Origin: Candidatus Brachythrix odensensis
GTDB lineage: Bacteria > Chloroflexota > Anaerolineae > J036 > Brachytrichaceae
DNA: 64,000 bases
Assembly (NCBI GenBank): GCA_016714465.1
Contig: JADKDT010000005.1
Coordinates: 124,001 to 188,000 of the forward strand
Reading direction: 5' to 3'
Shown here: one piece after another, positions 17,632 to 27,626 of the stretch
Numbering within the stretch: position 1 is the stretch's first letter
Layout of the letters: every line of letters starts with the position of its first letter
Notes under the pieces: model-generated
The model's input: only the letters and a program-made list of their open reading frames with translations
Databases searched by the model: none
What the model was told of the DNA's origin: nothing
Made by a program: the position numbers and the translations under genes

Positions 17632-19290
17632 ATGAGATTCAAGCTCATTGCAGGCTCGTCTGCCGTTGGCGCCGGCGTCTCCATCGCCCTGTTGTGGGCG
17701 CTGAGCATCCATCCCGCGCCAATCTTCGCTGCGCCTGCCAGCGAATTGCATGTGTGTCCGAGCGGATGTCCGTATGCGTCTGTCCAGGCCGCCGTGGATG
17801 CGGCCAGCGACGACGACGTGATCAAGGTGGCCGCCGGCATTTACATGGGGGTGAGTGCCCGGGCAGGCATGACCCAGATGGTCTACCTCGACAAGCCGTT
17901 GACCATCCAGGGTGGCTACACGACCAGCAACTGGATCACGCCGGAGCCCGCAGTCAACCTGACGATTCTCGATGCGCAGGGCCAGGGCCGGGTCTTCTAC
18001 GTCAGCCTGGAGGGGTTTCCCACCATTGCCGGTCTGCGCATCACCGGCGGCAATGCAACGAATCAGGGGCGAGGCGATGCGGGTGGCGGGATCTATGCCG
18101 AAATCAACGTTCAAATTGCGCCGCCGGCCTCTCTCATTGCCGACAACACCATTTACGGCAACACGGCCCAGGATGGGGGCGGGGTCTATCTCGACCAAGG
18201 CGCCCCCTTTGCGCTCCGCGGGAATACCATCGTCTCCAATACGGCCGTGCGCGCCGGCGGCGGGATGGTCGTCCACAACGTTGAGGTGACCCTGCTCGAC
18301 AATGTCTTTGCAGGCAACAACGCGTCCTTCGGCGGCGGGCTGGACCTGGAATACAGTGACGCCGTCCTGCAAGGCAACACCTTTCGCGACAACCACGCCC
18401 AAACGGCAGGGGGAGGGGTGTTTGTCTTCAACAGCACAGCTCGGCTGAATGCGATCGTCGTTGTCTCCAATACCGCCCAACGCGGCGCTGGCCTGGCGGT
18501 CTTCGGCCGGCAGGATTGGCGGGAAAGCGCCTGGTCCAACACGCTGCTTGCCGACAACCAGGCCAGCCTCGAAGGGACCGGCCTCTATGTCTCCGGCGTT
18601 CCCCTGCGCCTGGGGCACACAACCCTGGCCCGCAACGGCGGCGGGGATGGAAGCGGAATCTTCATCGGCAACTGGAATCCCTGGTCAACATCGGGCCCAT
18701 CGACCCTGGATATGCGGGATACCATCGTGGCGACCCAGACCGTTGGCGTAGTCGTGGCGGACGCAAGCGCGCTCGATATCAATGGCGTGTTGTGGCACAA
18801 CATTGCCACGCCGATCTCACAGGTTCCCGGCGCCAGCGTATCCATTCAGAATGCGCTCAGCGGTGATCCGCAGTTCTTGAACCCGGCCGCCGGCGACTAT
18901 CACCTTGGCGCGTCTTCTGCCGCCCGCGACGCGGGCATCCCCACCGGGACACCTGGCGACCTCGACGGCCAGATCCGCCCGATGGGGCTCGGGTATGACC
19001 TGGGCGCGGACGAATACCTCGAGGCCGCCCTGAGCCTGGTCAAAACGCCCGCGTTGAGCGGGGTCAATGTTGGGCAATGGATGGTCTACACCCTGATCGT
19101 GACCAGCAGCGGATCGCTGGATGCGCACAACGTTATATTTACTGACACGCTGGACGTCCGGCAGCGCCCGATCCTTGTCCAATCTGCGCTCGGAAACTGC
19201 GCGCTGGCTGATGTGGGCTGGGGCGGCACGGTCGTGTGCTCCCGGCACGCTGCAGGTCGGCCATGTCATCACTGTGACGCTCACCGCTGA
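17632..19290 (+). CDS. Large beta-helix/DUF11 surface protein, N-terminal fragment (frameshifted gene)
   Basis: First part of a surface protein split by a frameshift near 19239. A signal peptide (hydrophobic SIALLWALSIHPAPIFA, cleavage near AAPA/S) is followed by a right-handed beta-helix module opening with CPYASVQAAVDAASDDDVIKV, the choice-of-anchor-Q type, with repeated NT/GGG turns such as IYGNTAQDGGGVYL. A DUF11-type adhesin module follows (LSLVKTPALSGVNVGQWMVY). The correct frame ends around TVVC; the last ~15 residues before the stop at 19290 are out of frame. A strong ribosome site (GAGGAGG) precedes the ATG. Likely role: adhesion or cell-surface structure. Confidence 0.82.
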   Translation: MRFKLIAGSSAVGAGVSIALLWALSIHPAPIFAAPASELHVCPSGCPYASVQAAVDAASDDDVIKVAAGIYMGVSARAGMTQMVYLDKPLTIQGGYTTSNWITPEPAVNLTILDAQGQGRVFYVSLEGFPTIAGLRITGGNATNQGRGDAGGGIYAEINVQIAPPASLIADNTIYGNTAQDGGGVYLDQGAPFALRGNTIVSNTAVRAGGGMVVHNVEVTLLDNVFAGNNASFGGGLDLEYSDAVLQGNTFRDNHAQTAGGGVFVFNSTARLNAIVVVSNTAQRGAGLAVFGRQDWRESAWSNTLLADNQASLEGTGLYVSGVPLRLGHTTLARNGGGDGSGIFIGNWNPWSTSGPSTLDMRDTIVATQTVGVVVADASALDINGVLWHNIATPISQVPGASVSIQNALSGDPQFLNPAAGDYHLGASSAARDAGIPTGTPGDLDGQIRPMGLGYDLGADEYLEAALSLVKTPALSGVNVGQWMVYTLIVTSSGSLDAHNVIFTDTLDVRQRPILVQSALGNCALADVGWGGTVVCSRHAAGRPCHHCDAHR

Positions 19291-22200
19291 GACCTCGGCC
19301 GCGACGCCGATGGGCCGGGCGCTGACCAACACCGTCGCCGCGCGAGCCAATGAGGCGGCCAACACCGCGTCGGCGACGGTGTATGCCCAGGACTGCCATG
19401 CCCGGATCGGAGACGGCGCCACGGAGTACCCCTCAGTCCAGGCGGCCGTTGACGCGGCCGCGCCCGGCGCGCTGCTCAAGGTGGCGGGGACATGCATGGG
19501 GGTGTATGGCCCGGAGGGCGCGCGCCAGCAGGTGCTGCTCGAACAGAAGAGCCTCGCGATCCAGGGCGGCTACACGCTCACGAACTGGACGACGCCCAAC
19601 CCGGCCGCCAATCCGACCACCCTCGATGCGCGCGGGTTGGGCCGGGTTTTCTTCATCTACCGGCCGCCAGTCACCGACACGACCCTCATCGACGGCCTGC
19701 GCCTGACGGGTGGCAACGCGTACGGACAGATCGGTGGGCATAGTCCGCTTGAACGGGAGGCGAGCCGCGGTGGCGGCGTGTATGTCTTTGGCGGCGGCGA
19801 ACGGCTCGTCTTCTCGAACAACCACATCCTCAGCAACACCGCCGCCAGCGACGGAGGCGGGATCAGCACCAGCTTCACGGAGAACCATGTGTTCGCGCGA
19901 AACACCTTCGCCGGCAACAGCACCCTGGGGGACGGCGGCGGGCTGGCGGTCCATGCCGGCGCGGCGATTCTGTCGGGCAACGTCTTCGATTCGAACAGCG
20001 CCGAGAAGGGGGGCGGGTTTGCGGCGGCCGCGGCCGCCAGCGCGAGTTTCAGCGGTGACCGCTTTGTCGGCAACAGCGCCCGTTCGTTTGGCGGCGGACT
20101 GGCCCTGGAGATGGGGCCGGTACTCAGCGCGACGGTGATCCTGTCAAATACGGCCGAGCGCGGCGGCGGGCTCGCCTTCTATGCGTGGAGCAATCCCTGG
20201 AACGCCTCGGCCTCGCTGATCAACACCGTCATTGCCGGCAATCAGGCCAACGTCGATGGCGCGGGGATGTTTGTGCCGCCGGGAATGACCGTCTACTTGT
20301 TGCAAACCACTCTGGCCGGAAACACCGGTGGAGATGGCGCGGCGGTGACCCAGAGCGGATATCCGTCGCAGGCGCCGGGGGCCTCGACGGTGATGCTGAC
20401 CAATACCATCGTGGCCAGCCAGAGTGTCGGTCTGCGCGTTACCGACGCCAGCACAGCGATCGTGAATGGCGTGCTGTGGAACAACACGCCGCAAATCGTC
20501 GCCCAGTCCCCCGAAGCGACGGTCTCGATTCAGAACTCGCATGCCGGCGCGCCCGCTTTCGTCAATCCGGCCGCCGGCGACTATCACCTGAGCGCGGGCT
20601 CGGCCGCCCGCGATGCGGGAATCGACAACGGTGTGATGCAAGACATCGACGGCCAGGTCCGGCCGATGGGCCTGGGCTGGGACCTCGGCGCCGACGAATA
20701 CCCGGCGCCAGCGCTGGGCGTGAGCAAGTGGCCGTCCGCGCCGTACGTGAACCGGGGCGAGGTCATGACCTATATCCTGACGGTGACCAACATCGGAGCC
20801 GGGGCGGTGTCCGCGACGGGCGTCGTGTTGACCGATACGCTAGACGACTGGCAGCGGGCGGTCACGGCGACCGCGGCGACCGGGAGTTGCGTGATCGCCA
20901 ATCCCGGCTGGGGTGGGTCAATCGTGTGCGCGCCAGGCGCGTTGAGCGCCGGCGCGCGCGTGATGATGACGTTCAGCGTCGAGGTGTCGGGCGCGACGCC
21001 GTTGCGGCAGGCGATGCTCAACGCCGTCCTGGCCCGATCCAGCGAGACGCGCAGCGCCGCCGCCCAGGCGGCGACAGTGGCCCAAGACTGCCATGCCCGG
21101 ATCAATGCCGGGTCGACCGACTACAGCGGGATTCAGTCCGCCGTGGATGCGGCGGGCGCGGGCGATCTGGTCAAAGTGGCCGGCACCTGTCTGGGTGTGA
21201 TCGAGCGGGCCGGACTGCGCCAGCAGGTGTATCTGGACAAAGGCCTCACCCTCCGCGGCGGATTCACGCCCACAAACTGGGCGGTCCCTGATCCAACCGC
21301 CAACCCGACTGTGTTGGACGCGCTGGGCGGCGGGCGGGTGCTCTACGTGACCGGCCCGATCAGCCCGACGATCGAAGGGCTGCGGATCACCGGCGGTGAC
21401 GCGGCCGGCCTCGCGGGTGTCGACTGGGGCTGGGACGCGGGCGGCGGCGTGTATGTCATCAGCGCCACCGCGACGATCAGCGGCAACTGGATCCACAACA
21501 ACACTGCTGGTGGGGAGTTTACGTTGGGTGGAGGCTTGTTCGTGTGGGACGGCGCGAGCCTTGTCATCAACAACACGGTCTACAGCAACACGGCCCGGTA
21601 TGGAGGCGGGGTGCTGGCGCTCGAAAGCCCTGTCGCGCTGAGCCACAACGCCATCCTGTCGAACACCGCCCTCAAGGGCGGCGGCGGGGTGACGGTGTGG
21701 GGGACCAGAGCTGGAACGCTCTTGGGCAACCTCATTCGGGGCAACCGCGCAGGCTGGACGGGTGGGGGTCTGTCATTGGGAGCAAGTGGATCCGCCGGGA
21801 TCAACAACGTGATCGTCGACAACGCCGCTGAAGCCTCGGGCAGCGCGATCTATTTCGATGGCCCGGCCGTGCTCTGGCATACGACCATCGCCCGCAACAC
21901 TGGCGGGGACGGCAGCGGGGTGTATGTCGCCCCGGGCGAAGGGACGATCAGCGTTGGGTTGACCAACACAATCCTGGCGGAGCAGGGCATCGGCATCAGC
22001 GTCACCGCGGGCAACACGGTCACTGTCAATGGCATCCTGTGGCACAACACGCCGATCACGATCTCGAAGGATGGGGATGCCTGCGTGACGGTTAACAACG
22101 CGCTGTCCGGCAACCCGTTGTTCGGGCCGGATGGCTATCACCTGACGGTCAACTCCGCCGCCATCGACACGGGTGTGGTCTCGGGCGTCGCCGACGACAT

Positions 22201-22294
22201 CGACGGCCGGCCGCGCCCGCGCGGGCAGGGCTATGACCTGGGCGCGGATGAGTTCTGGTGGGAGTTCGCGTATTTGCCGCGGGTGATGCGGTAG
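19239..22294 (+). CDS. Large beta-helix/DUF11 surface protein, C-terminal fragment
   Basis: Continuation in another frame. Comparison with its own repeat (CAPGALS at about 20930) shows two bases missing between TGTGC and TCCCGG at about 19239. It contains the end of DUF11 module 1, beta-helix module 2 (YPSVQAAVDAAAPGALLKVA, about 19430-20700), DUF11 module 2 (ALGVSKWPSAPYVNRGEVMT, about 20710-21090) and beta-helix module 3 (YSGIQSAVDAAGAGDLVKVA, about 21120-22250). The protein ends FAYLPRVMR, a short tail seen on two other exported proteins here. The intact gene (17632-22294) would encode about 1,554 residues. No LPXTG or PEP-CTERM signal is present. Confidence 0.82.
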
Positions 22295-22295
22295 G

Positions 22296-22351
22296 AATGC
22301 TTGTCGGTGCCGGCCCTTCGACGGGCTCAGGGCCCGGCGCCGACAAGCATT
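22296..22351. repeat. Composite hairpin with a CCCTTCGAC...CTCAGGG core
   Basis: The outer arm AATGCTTGTCGGTGCCGG (22296-22313) pairs with 22334-22351; the centre 22314-22332 holds a second palindromic motif also found at 38877-38907. It lies two bases after the surface-protein stop. Confidence 0.8.
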
Positions 22352-22384
22352 GTCACCGGCGCGTAAGACGGACCACCTGCGCGT

Positions 22385-22407
22385 GAGACGGCCCGTCGGG
22401 CCGTCTC
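22385..22407. repeat. GC hairpin at the 3' end of the methyltransferase gene
   Basis: GAGACGGCCC pairs with GGGCCGTCTC, between convergent genes. Candidate bidirectional terminator, without a T tract. Confidence 0.55.
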
Positions 22408-23246
22408 TACGAGGCGACGATGGCGATCAGCTGCTGTTGGGCCGGGTCGGGCTTGCCGGTCAATGACGGATGGAAGATCACCTCGTCAAACCTGCAGGTC
22501 GCGAGCAGCGAGCGATACCCGTCATCGGTATAGGCCTGCAGGCTCTCGGCATGTCGGGTGACCTCGCCGGTCGCGGCATCGACGATGAAATAACGGTTTG
22601 TCGCCACTCTTTCCCCGGCGTCCCAGGCGTGATCGGTGAGGCACAGATACGGGCGGTCCGAGAACAGGCCGGTCTCGGCGGAGAACCAGGACGGCTCCCG
22701 GGCGCCCATCTCGACGACGGCCGCGTCAGTATGCGCCTCGAGTAACAGCCGCCCGCCTGCAACAAGCGCCTGGCGGGCTTTTGTCAGGATGGCTGCGGCT
22801 TCGGCTCGCCGGAATGGGTTGATCTCGCCATACACGAGCATGACCAGGTCGTAGCCCTGGCCGAAGGCCGCGCTGCGCAGGTCACGCTCCAGGTAGGTGA
22901 TGGGCAGGCCCTCGGCCCGGGCGTGTTCTGTTGCGTAGGCGATTGAGGCGGGGGAGTAGTCGATTCCGACGCAGGTATGCCCGAGCCGGGCGAGCCGGCT
23001 GGCGTAAAAACCTGGCCCGCAACCCAGATCGAGGATCTTTGCCGTCCGTCCGGCGAGGATCGCCCGATGGATCCAGGCTACATGCCGGTCGATGGTCTCG
23101 AAACGCCGGCTGGCCGCGTCATGGGCCTGGGACAGGTGCTCGCGGAGCATCCGGGCGCTGAAGGCCGGCTCGTTCCACGGGATCTTCTCGCCCTCGGCAT
23201 ACGGCGCCGGGTTCGCTGGCCGGTGAATGATGTCAATGAGTTTCAT
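22407..23246 (-). CDS. Class I SAM-dependent methyltransferase
   Basis: 279 residues. Motif I is ILDLGCGPGFYASRLARLGH, the acidic end of strand 2 is in VGIDYSPASI, motif post-I leads to YLERDLRSAAFGQGYDLVMLVYGEINPF, and GRLLLEAHTD is the later strand. The N-terminal lid and a C-terminal beta-rich extension (NRYFIVDAATGEVTRHAESLQAYTDDGY) suggest a small-molecule substrate. ATG at 23246 starts just before conserved sequence; the open frame upstream runs into a hairpin repeat. Substrate unknown. Confidence 0.85.
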   Translation of the reverse strand: MKLIDIIHRPANPAPYAEGEKIPWNEPAFSARMLREHLSQAHDAASRRFETIDRHVAWIHRAILAGRTAKILDLGCGPGFYASRLARLGHTCVGIDYSPASIAYATEHARAEGLPITYLERDLRSAAFGQGYDLVMLVYGEINPFRRAEAAAILTKARQALVAGGRLLLEAHTDAAVVEMGAREPSWFSAETGLFSDRPYLCLTDHAWDAGERVATNRYFIVDAATGEVTRHAESLQAYTDDGYRSLLATCRFDEVIFHPSLTGKPDPAQQQLIAIVAS

Positions 23247-23256
23247 GTAATGCTGC

Positions 23257-23299
23257 TGGAAGCGACATGCGCCGGCGAAGCCGGCGCATGTCGCTTCCA
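23257..23299. repeat. Triloop hairpin, family E
   Basis: 20-nt perfect arms (23257-23276, 23280-23299), loop GAA, inner stem GCCGGC. It lies between two minus-strand genes. Confidence 0.88.
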
Positions 23300-23305
23300 A
23301 AACAA

Positions 23306-24475
23306 CTATTCCAGCGCCTGCGCCAGATCGGCGACGAGATCGTCAACCGCCTCGATCCCGACCGAGTAGCGGATCAGACCCTCGGGGATGCCCATGGCCG
23401 CCCGTTCCTCAGGGCTGCATTCGACGTGGCTGGTCGTCGCGGGCGGGCCGCCGACCGTCTCGACCGCGCCGAGGTTGGCCGCGCGATGCATCAGGCGGAA
23501 CTTCGGCAGCACGTGCTTGACCTCGTCGAAGCCGCCCTTCAGGGCAAAGCTCAGCATCCCGCCAAAGCCATCCATCTGCTCGGCGGCGATCTCGTGCTGG
23601 GGATGCGACTCGAGCCCGGGGTAGTTCACCTGGGCGACCCGCGGATGGCGCGCCAGAAAGCGCGCGACCGTCATTGCGCTGGCGTTCTGGCGCTCGATGC
23701 GCAGGCTGAGGGTCTTCATCCCGCGCAGCAGCAAATACGCGCTCATCGGGTCGAGGCTGGCCCCGTTGATCTCGCGATGGTGAAAGACCGCCCGAACCAG
23801 CTCGGCCCGCCCGCACAATGCCCCACCCATCGCGTCGGCGTGCCCGCCCAGGTATTTGGTCGCGCTGTGGATGACCAGATCCGCCCCGAGCGCCAGCGGA
23901 TGCTGGTTGATGGGCGTGGCGAAAGTGTTGTCGACGACCACCAGCGCGCCGGCCCGCCGGGCAGCCTCGGCCAGGCGCGCGACTGGCTGAACCTTGAGCG
24001 TTGGATTTGTGGGCGTCTCGAGATACAACAGCGCGCAACCCCGGCCGATTTCAGCTTCGATCTCTTCGGGGCTCGTCGTGTCGCACAGGGCGACCTGGAC
24101 TCCCCAGCGCGGGAGCGTGCTCAGAAAGATCTGGTTTGTCCCGCCATAGGTGTCCTTCGCGCTGACCACCCGGTCGCCCGGTTTGAGCAGGGCGAACAGG
24201 GTGTTGCTGATGGCGGCCATCCCGGTCGAGAAGCTGGTCGCATCGCCGGCCCGCTCGAGGGCCTGGATCTTGCGCTCGAAGGCCTCGACGGTCGGGTTGG
24301 TGTTGCGGGCGTAAATGTAGCCCGGCGCCCTGCCCAGAGCCACCGCCTGCCAGGCCTCGACGTCGGGGTAGCCATGGGCGACACCCAGCGAGATCGGCAC
24401 CGTCGTCGCGCCGGTGAGGAGCAGATCCTCCTCGCCCGCCCAGACCGCGTCAGTCGCCAAACTGGAAATTTTCAT
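23306..24475 (-). CDS. Cys/Met metabolism PLP-dependent enzyme (cystathionine gamma-synthase/lyase family)
   Basis: 389 residues of the trans-sulfuration PLP family. Visible features are YARNTNPTVEAFERKIQALE, the PLP phosphate site region SFSTGMAAISNTLFALL, the Tyr-containing DTYGGTNQIF, the PLP Asp in LVVVDNTFATPI, the Schiff-base Lys in IHSATKYLGGH, and SVGIEAVDDLVADLAQAL at the C-terminus. Synthase, gamma-lyase and methionine-gamma-lyase activities cannot be separated by eye. The ATG overlaps the stop of the M20 peptidase gene (ATGA, 24472-24475), indicating an operon in which a deacylated or cleaved amino acid may feed the PLP enzyme. Confidence 0.92.
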   Translation of the reverse strand: MKISSLATDAVWAGEEDLLLTGATTVPISLGVAHGYPDVEAWQAVALGRAPGYIYARNTNPTVEAFERKIQALERAGDATSFSTGMAAISNTLFALLKPGDRVVSAKDTYGGTNQIFLSTLPRWGVQVALCDTTSPEEIEAEIGRGCALLYLETPTNPTLKVQPVARLAEAARRAGALVVVDNTFATPINQHPLALGADLVIHSATKYLGGHADAMGGALCGRAELVRAVFHHREINGASLDPMSAYLLLRGMKTLSLRIERQNASAMTVARFLARHPRVAQVNYPGLESHPQHEIAAEQMDGFGGMLSFALKGGFDEVKHVLPKFRLMHRAANLGAVETVGGPPATTSHVECSPEERAAMGIPEGLIRYSVGIEAVDDLVADLAQALE

Positions 24476-25611
24476 CCGCAAAAGCTCCTTGTGACGTTCA
24501 ACAGGATGGTCTCGAAGCGCGCCAGGCTTTCCAGATCCACCCACTCATCGACCGAATGAATGCCGCCCCCGGCCGGGCCGAAGATGGCGGTTGAGATGCC
24601 GGCCGCCTGGATCAGGGCCGCGTCGGTCCACCACGGAGCGGCGCATTCGGCGGGCTGGCCGGCGGCCGCCCGCAGCGCAGCCACGATCGGGGCGTCGCGG
24701 GCGGCCAGCATCGGCTCGCGCCACAGCCGCCACGCGAGCGAGGCGTCGAAACGCGGATCGCGGGCTTTCAGCGCCGCAAAGAACTCCTCGACTTCGACGG
24801 CCAACCCTGCCCGGGTCTCGCCGGGCAGGATCCGCCACACAAACTCGGCCTGGCATTCGGCTGGATAGGTGAACAGCTCGCTGCCCCCGCGCACGCGCGA
24901 GGCCACGACCGCGCTGTGGCCGAGCAACGGGTGTTCCGGGCCGCTATTCAGGCGCGCATCGAGCTCCTCCAACCCAACGATGACGCGGGCCATCATCGCG
25001 ATGGCGTCCACGCCCTCATCGCGGCGGGCGGTGTGGGCGGCCCGCCCGCGGGTCGTGATCACCCCGGTGGCGAAGCCGCGGTGACCCAGCATCAGCAGCA
25101 GATCGCTTGGTTCCGTTACGACACAGGCGGCGATGGATAGGCCGCGCCGGGCGATCTCGGCGAGTACGGCCTCGGTCCCCAGGCTGCCGCTCTCCTCGTC
25201 GGCGACGATCATCAGATACAGGTCGCCTGAGCAGGGGCGGGCGGCCACTTCGGCGGCGATACGCAGGATGGCCGCCAGACTGGCCTTCATGTCATAGCTG
25301 CCCCGGCCATGCAGCGCGCCATCCCGAATTACGGGCGCGAAGGGCGCGCCCATGCCCGCGACGCCGACAGTGTCGGTGTGGGCGTAGAGCATCAGGCTGC
25401 GCCCGCCGCCCGAGCCGGGCACACGGCAGAGCAGGCTGGGCCGGTCGGCACCCGCGACTCCGCACGAAATCTCGTCTACGGCCACGCCGCGGGCAACGAG
25501 CCATCCCGAGATGAAATCGGCGATGCCCCGCTCTCCGGGCGCGCCCGGCACGAGGTTCGGGTTGATCGAATTGATGGCGACGAGGCGGGACAGGAGTGCC
25601 GTTAAGTTCAT
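24472..25611 (-). CDS. M20-family deacylase/peptidase (ArgE/DapE-like)
   Basis: 379 residues. Metal ligands of the M20 family are visible: His in LMLYAHTDTVGVAG, the bridging Asp in GRGSYDMKASLAAIL, the catalytic and ligand Glu pair in VADEESGSLGTEA, Asp/Glu around VTEPSDLLLMLGHRGF, and the final His in GGIHSVDEWVDLE. The central dimerisation domain carries the Arg-Gly-Arg-Ala-Ala-His segment. Closest in pattern to acetylornithine deacetylase/succinyl-diaminopimelate desuccinylase; the exact acyl amino acid is unknown. First gene of a two-gene unit with the overlapping PLP enzyme. Confidence 0.9.
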   Translation of the reverse strand: MNLTALLSRLVAINSINPNLVPGAPGERGIADFISGWLVARGVAVDEISCGVAGADRPSLLCRVPGSGGGRSLMLYAHTDTVGVAGMGAPFAPVIRDGALHGRGSYDMKASLAAILRIAAEVAARPCSGDLYLMIVADEESGSLGTEAVLAEIARRGLSIAACVVTEPSDLLLMLGHRGFATGVITTRGRAAHTARRDEGVDAIAMMARVIVGLEELDARLNSGPEHPLLGHSAVVASRVRGGSELFTYPAECQAEFVWRILPGETRAGLAVEVEEFFAALKARDPRFDASLAWRLWREPMLAARDAPIVAALRAAAGQPAECAAPWWTDAALIQAAGISTAIFGPAGGGIHSVDEWVDLESLARFETILLNVTRSFCG

Positions 25612-25744
25612 GGGCGCAGATGATGGTACACCGAGTGCGTATACTGCCCCCTTCATCAAGTCGACTCGCCACCCACCCGGCGCCATCGTCTTGGTCGTCG
25701 TTAAAGGGCCCGCGCTGTAGCGGGTCCCACAAAGGAGATATCAC

Positions 25745-26167
25745 ATGGAAATCGCGTTTCGCAATCGCAAAAAAGTCGCCTCTTCGTTCATCGCAAGCAT
25801 CGCGGCGGTGCTGATGATTTCACTTTCGGGATGCGGTGTCGTCTCCGAACTGGTCGACATCGGCACGGCCGGCAACGCGTTCATCACCGAGATGGGCAAG
25901 GGCAACGCCGCGGGCGCCGCCGCGCTGATGCATTCGAATGCTGGCACGGCCGCCGCGCTGACTCCGGCCCTGCAGGGCATCATCGACCGCAAGCTGAGCG
26001 GCATGACTGTCAGCGGGACCAAGCTCGAGAACAACATCGGGACGCTGACCGGAACCTGCAAGATGGCCGATGCCACCGGCAAGATCGTCGATGGCGAACT
26101 GACCGTTCAGACCCAGAAGGACGGCGACACGTGGAAGGTCAACTACTTCCTGTGCAAGATTAGCTAA
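25745..26167 (+). CDS. Small lipoprotein of unknown function
   Basis: 140 residues. A signal sequence ends in the lipobox ISLSGC, followed by about 110 residues of helical then beta sequence (GNAFITEMGKGNAAGAAALM, LEGN-like LENNIGTLTGTC, GELTVQTQKDGDTWKVNYFLC). Two Cys (in GTCKMAD and FLCKIS) could form a disulfide. The fold recalls DUF4878/NTF2-like small lipoproteins, but I would not assign it. AGGAG lies seven bases before the ATG. A long perfect palindrome follows the gene. Confidence 0.75.
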   Translation: MEIAFRNRKKVASSFIASIAAVLMISLSGCGVVSELVDIGTAGNAFITEMGKGNAAGAAALMHSNAGTAAALTPALQGIIDRKLSGMTVSGTKLENNIGTLTGTCKMADATGKIVDGELTVQTQKDGDTWKVNYFLCKIS

Positions 26168-26190
26168 CGAGCGCCAACCGCGCTACATTT

Positions 26191-26242
26191 CGGAGTCAGG
26201 AGGCCCGCCCCGGCGTACGCCGGGGCGGGCCTCCTGACTCCG
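26191..26242. repeat. Perfect 52-nt palindrome
   Basis: 26+26 nt, fully self-complementary, centred on GGCGTACGCC. It lies between two plus-strand genes, six bases before the CPBP protease start. It could terminate the lipoprotein transcript but lacks a T tract. Confidence 0.92.
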
Positions 26243-26247
26243 AGAAT

Positions 26248-27456
26248 ATGTTCGGATTCATGCAACTCCCATCGCCCGAGGCGCCGACTGCCCCGCCTGA
26301 ACGCACGCCCCTTGTGACCAGCCTGCTCGACACCGCAATTCGATTCGGGCTGTGGGGGGCGCTTCTCGTTGGGGTTGCCGAACCGTTGCGCCGTCAGCCG
26401 CTCGAGCAGATCCTGCCCGTCCTGCTCATCTTTGGCATCATCGGCGCGGGCTATCTTCTGCTCAGCACCGACGGCGTGGCGCGGGCGCTACGGGTGTCCG
26501 GCCAGTCCCATCCGCTGCTGATGGCCCTCCCGCCGCTGCTGCTGTTGGTCCCCGTCATCGCCGCCAACCGCGCGAGTTCCGCGCCGGTGGACCTTCCCGA
26601 TGCGCTGGCCGCCTTCATCTTTGTCTTTCTGCCGCCGGCGCTGGCGCTCATCAACACCCCCCGCCTGCGCGCTTCGGACGCAGGGGTCGGGCTGGTCGCT
26701 GTCGCCGCGCCGCTCACGCTTGCCCTGGCCCGCGGGCAGGCGCTCACCCCCACCGATGCCGCGCTGAGGCTGGGCGCATTCGCGCTGCCGGTGTTGCTGC
26801 TCGCGCTGACCAACCGGGCCCAGAAGGAGCGCCTGAACTTTCTGTTGTTGTGCGCGGCGCTGATGCTGTGGTACGCGGTTGAGTTTGACGCGCTGCCAGA
26901 TGTCATCCTCCCCCCGATGCAGGCCGCGAATGGCGGGATGTACTTTAAGTTGGCGGTGCTGCCGATCTTCCTGTACACCCTGGCACTGGCGGGAAAGTTC
27001 GAGGGCCTCGGCCTGCGTTTTGGGCCGACGCTCAAGGGCGCAGGATCGGTAGCCCTCAACACGGCTCTGGCCGCGGTCATCATCCTGCCCCTCGCCTTGC
27101 TCACCGGCTTTGTCGTCTTCAATTGGACAGCGCCGACGCCGCAGGACGCGGCGTTGCGCTTTGTGACGATCTACCTCGCGATTGCCCTGCCCGAGGAGAT
27201 TCTCTTTCGGGGCATGCTCCTGCGTTATCTGAACCACACCCTGGGCTGGAAGCCGATCGCCGTCATCGCGCTTTCGGCGCTCATCTTCGGCGCATCGCAT
27301 CTCGATAATCCACCCCTGGTCGGCCTGTATTTCATCTTCGCGACGATCGCCGGAATCTTCTACGCCCGCGCTTTCCTGAGCACCCGCACGGTCACGGCCG
27401 CCGCGACGGTACATGCTCTGGTCGATTGGATCTGGTCGGTGGCGTTCCCGAGGTGA
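26248..27456 (+). CDS. CPBP-family intramembrane metalloprotease (Abi/CAAX type)
   Basis: About 402 residues with roughly ten membrane helices. The CPBP catalytic motifs are at the C-terminal end: EEILFRGMLLRYL (EExxxR), FGASHLDN (second motif His) and VHALVDWIW (third motif). The long N-terminal membrane region before the protease core is unusual but found in some family members. Substrate unknown; relatives process prenylated peptides, bacteriocins or anti-sigma factors. The first ATG follows the palindrome directly; Met at 26260 is an alternative. Confidence 0.88.
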   Translation: MFGFMQLPSPEAPTAPPERTPLVTSLLDTAIRFGLWGALLVGVAEPLRRQPLEQILPVLLIFGIIGAGYLLLSTDGVARALRVSGQSHPLLMALPPLLLLVPVIAANRASSAPVDLPDALAAFIFVFLPPALALINTPRLRASDAGVGLVAVAAPLTLALARGQALTPTDAALRLGAFALPVLLLALTNRAQKERLNFLLLCAALMLWYAVEFDALPDVILPPMQAANGGMYFKLAVLPIFLYTLALAGKFEGLGLRFGPTLKGAGSVALNTALAAVIILPLALLTGFVVFNWTAPTPQDAALRFVTIYLAIALPEEILFRGMLLRYLNHTLGWKPIAVIALSALIFGASHLDNPPLVGLYFIFATIAGIFYARAFLSTRTVTAAATVHALVDWIWSVAFPR

Positions 27457-27611
27457 TGCGTCATGCGTCATGCGTGACCCGTCATTTTTCGCAGGGCGTG
27501 GCCCTTTGCAGGAGAACGGGAGGATGAAAATGGAATCTCCCGTTCTCTCGTTCTCCTGCAAAGCGCTTGCGCCCGAGTAGAAATGACGCATGACGGATGA
27601 CGCATGACGCG
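27457..27611. repeat. Long compound imperfect palindrome
   Basis: The outer arms are tandem GCGTCAT/ATGACGC units (27457-27485 and 27580-27611). Inside are a second pair (TTTGCAGGAGAAC... with GTTCTCCTGCAAA) and a CTCCCGTTCTC stem. It begins right after the protease stop and ends 15 nt before the next -10. The total is about 155 nt. Confidence 0.8.
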
Positions 27612-27626
27612 GCTGTCCCCATAAAG

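Noticed and set aside
19121..19290. Independent start of a second surface protein at 19121
   Set aside because: The translation before about 19239 in that frame is non-conserved and overlaps the DUF11 module read in the first frame; a frameshift in one gene fits better.
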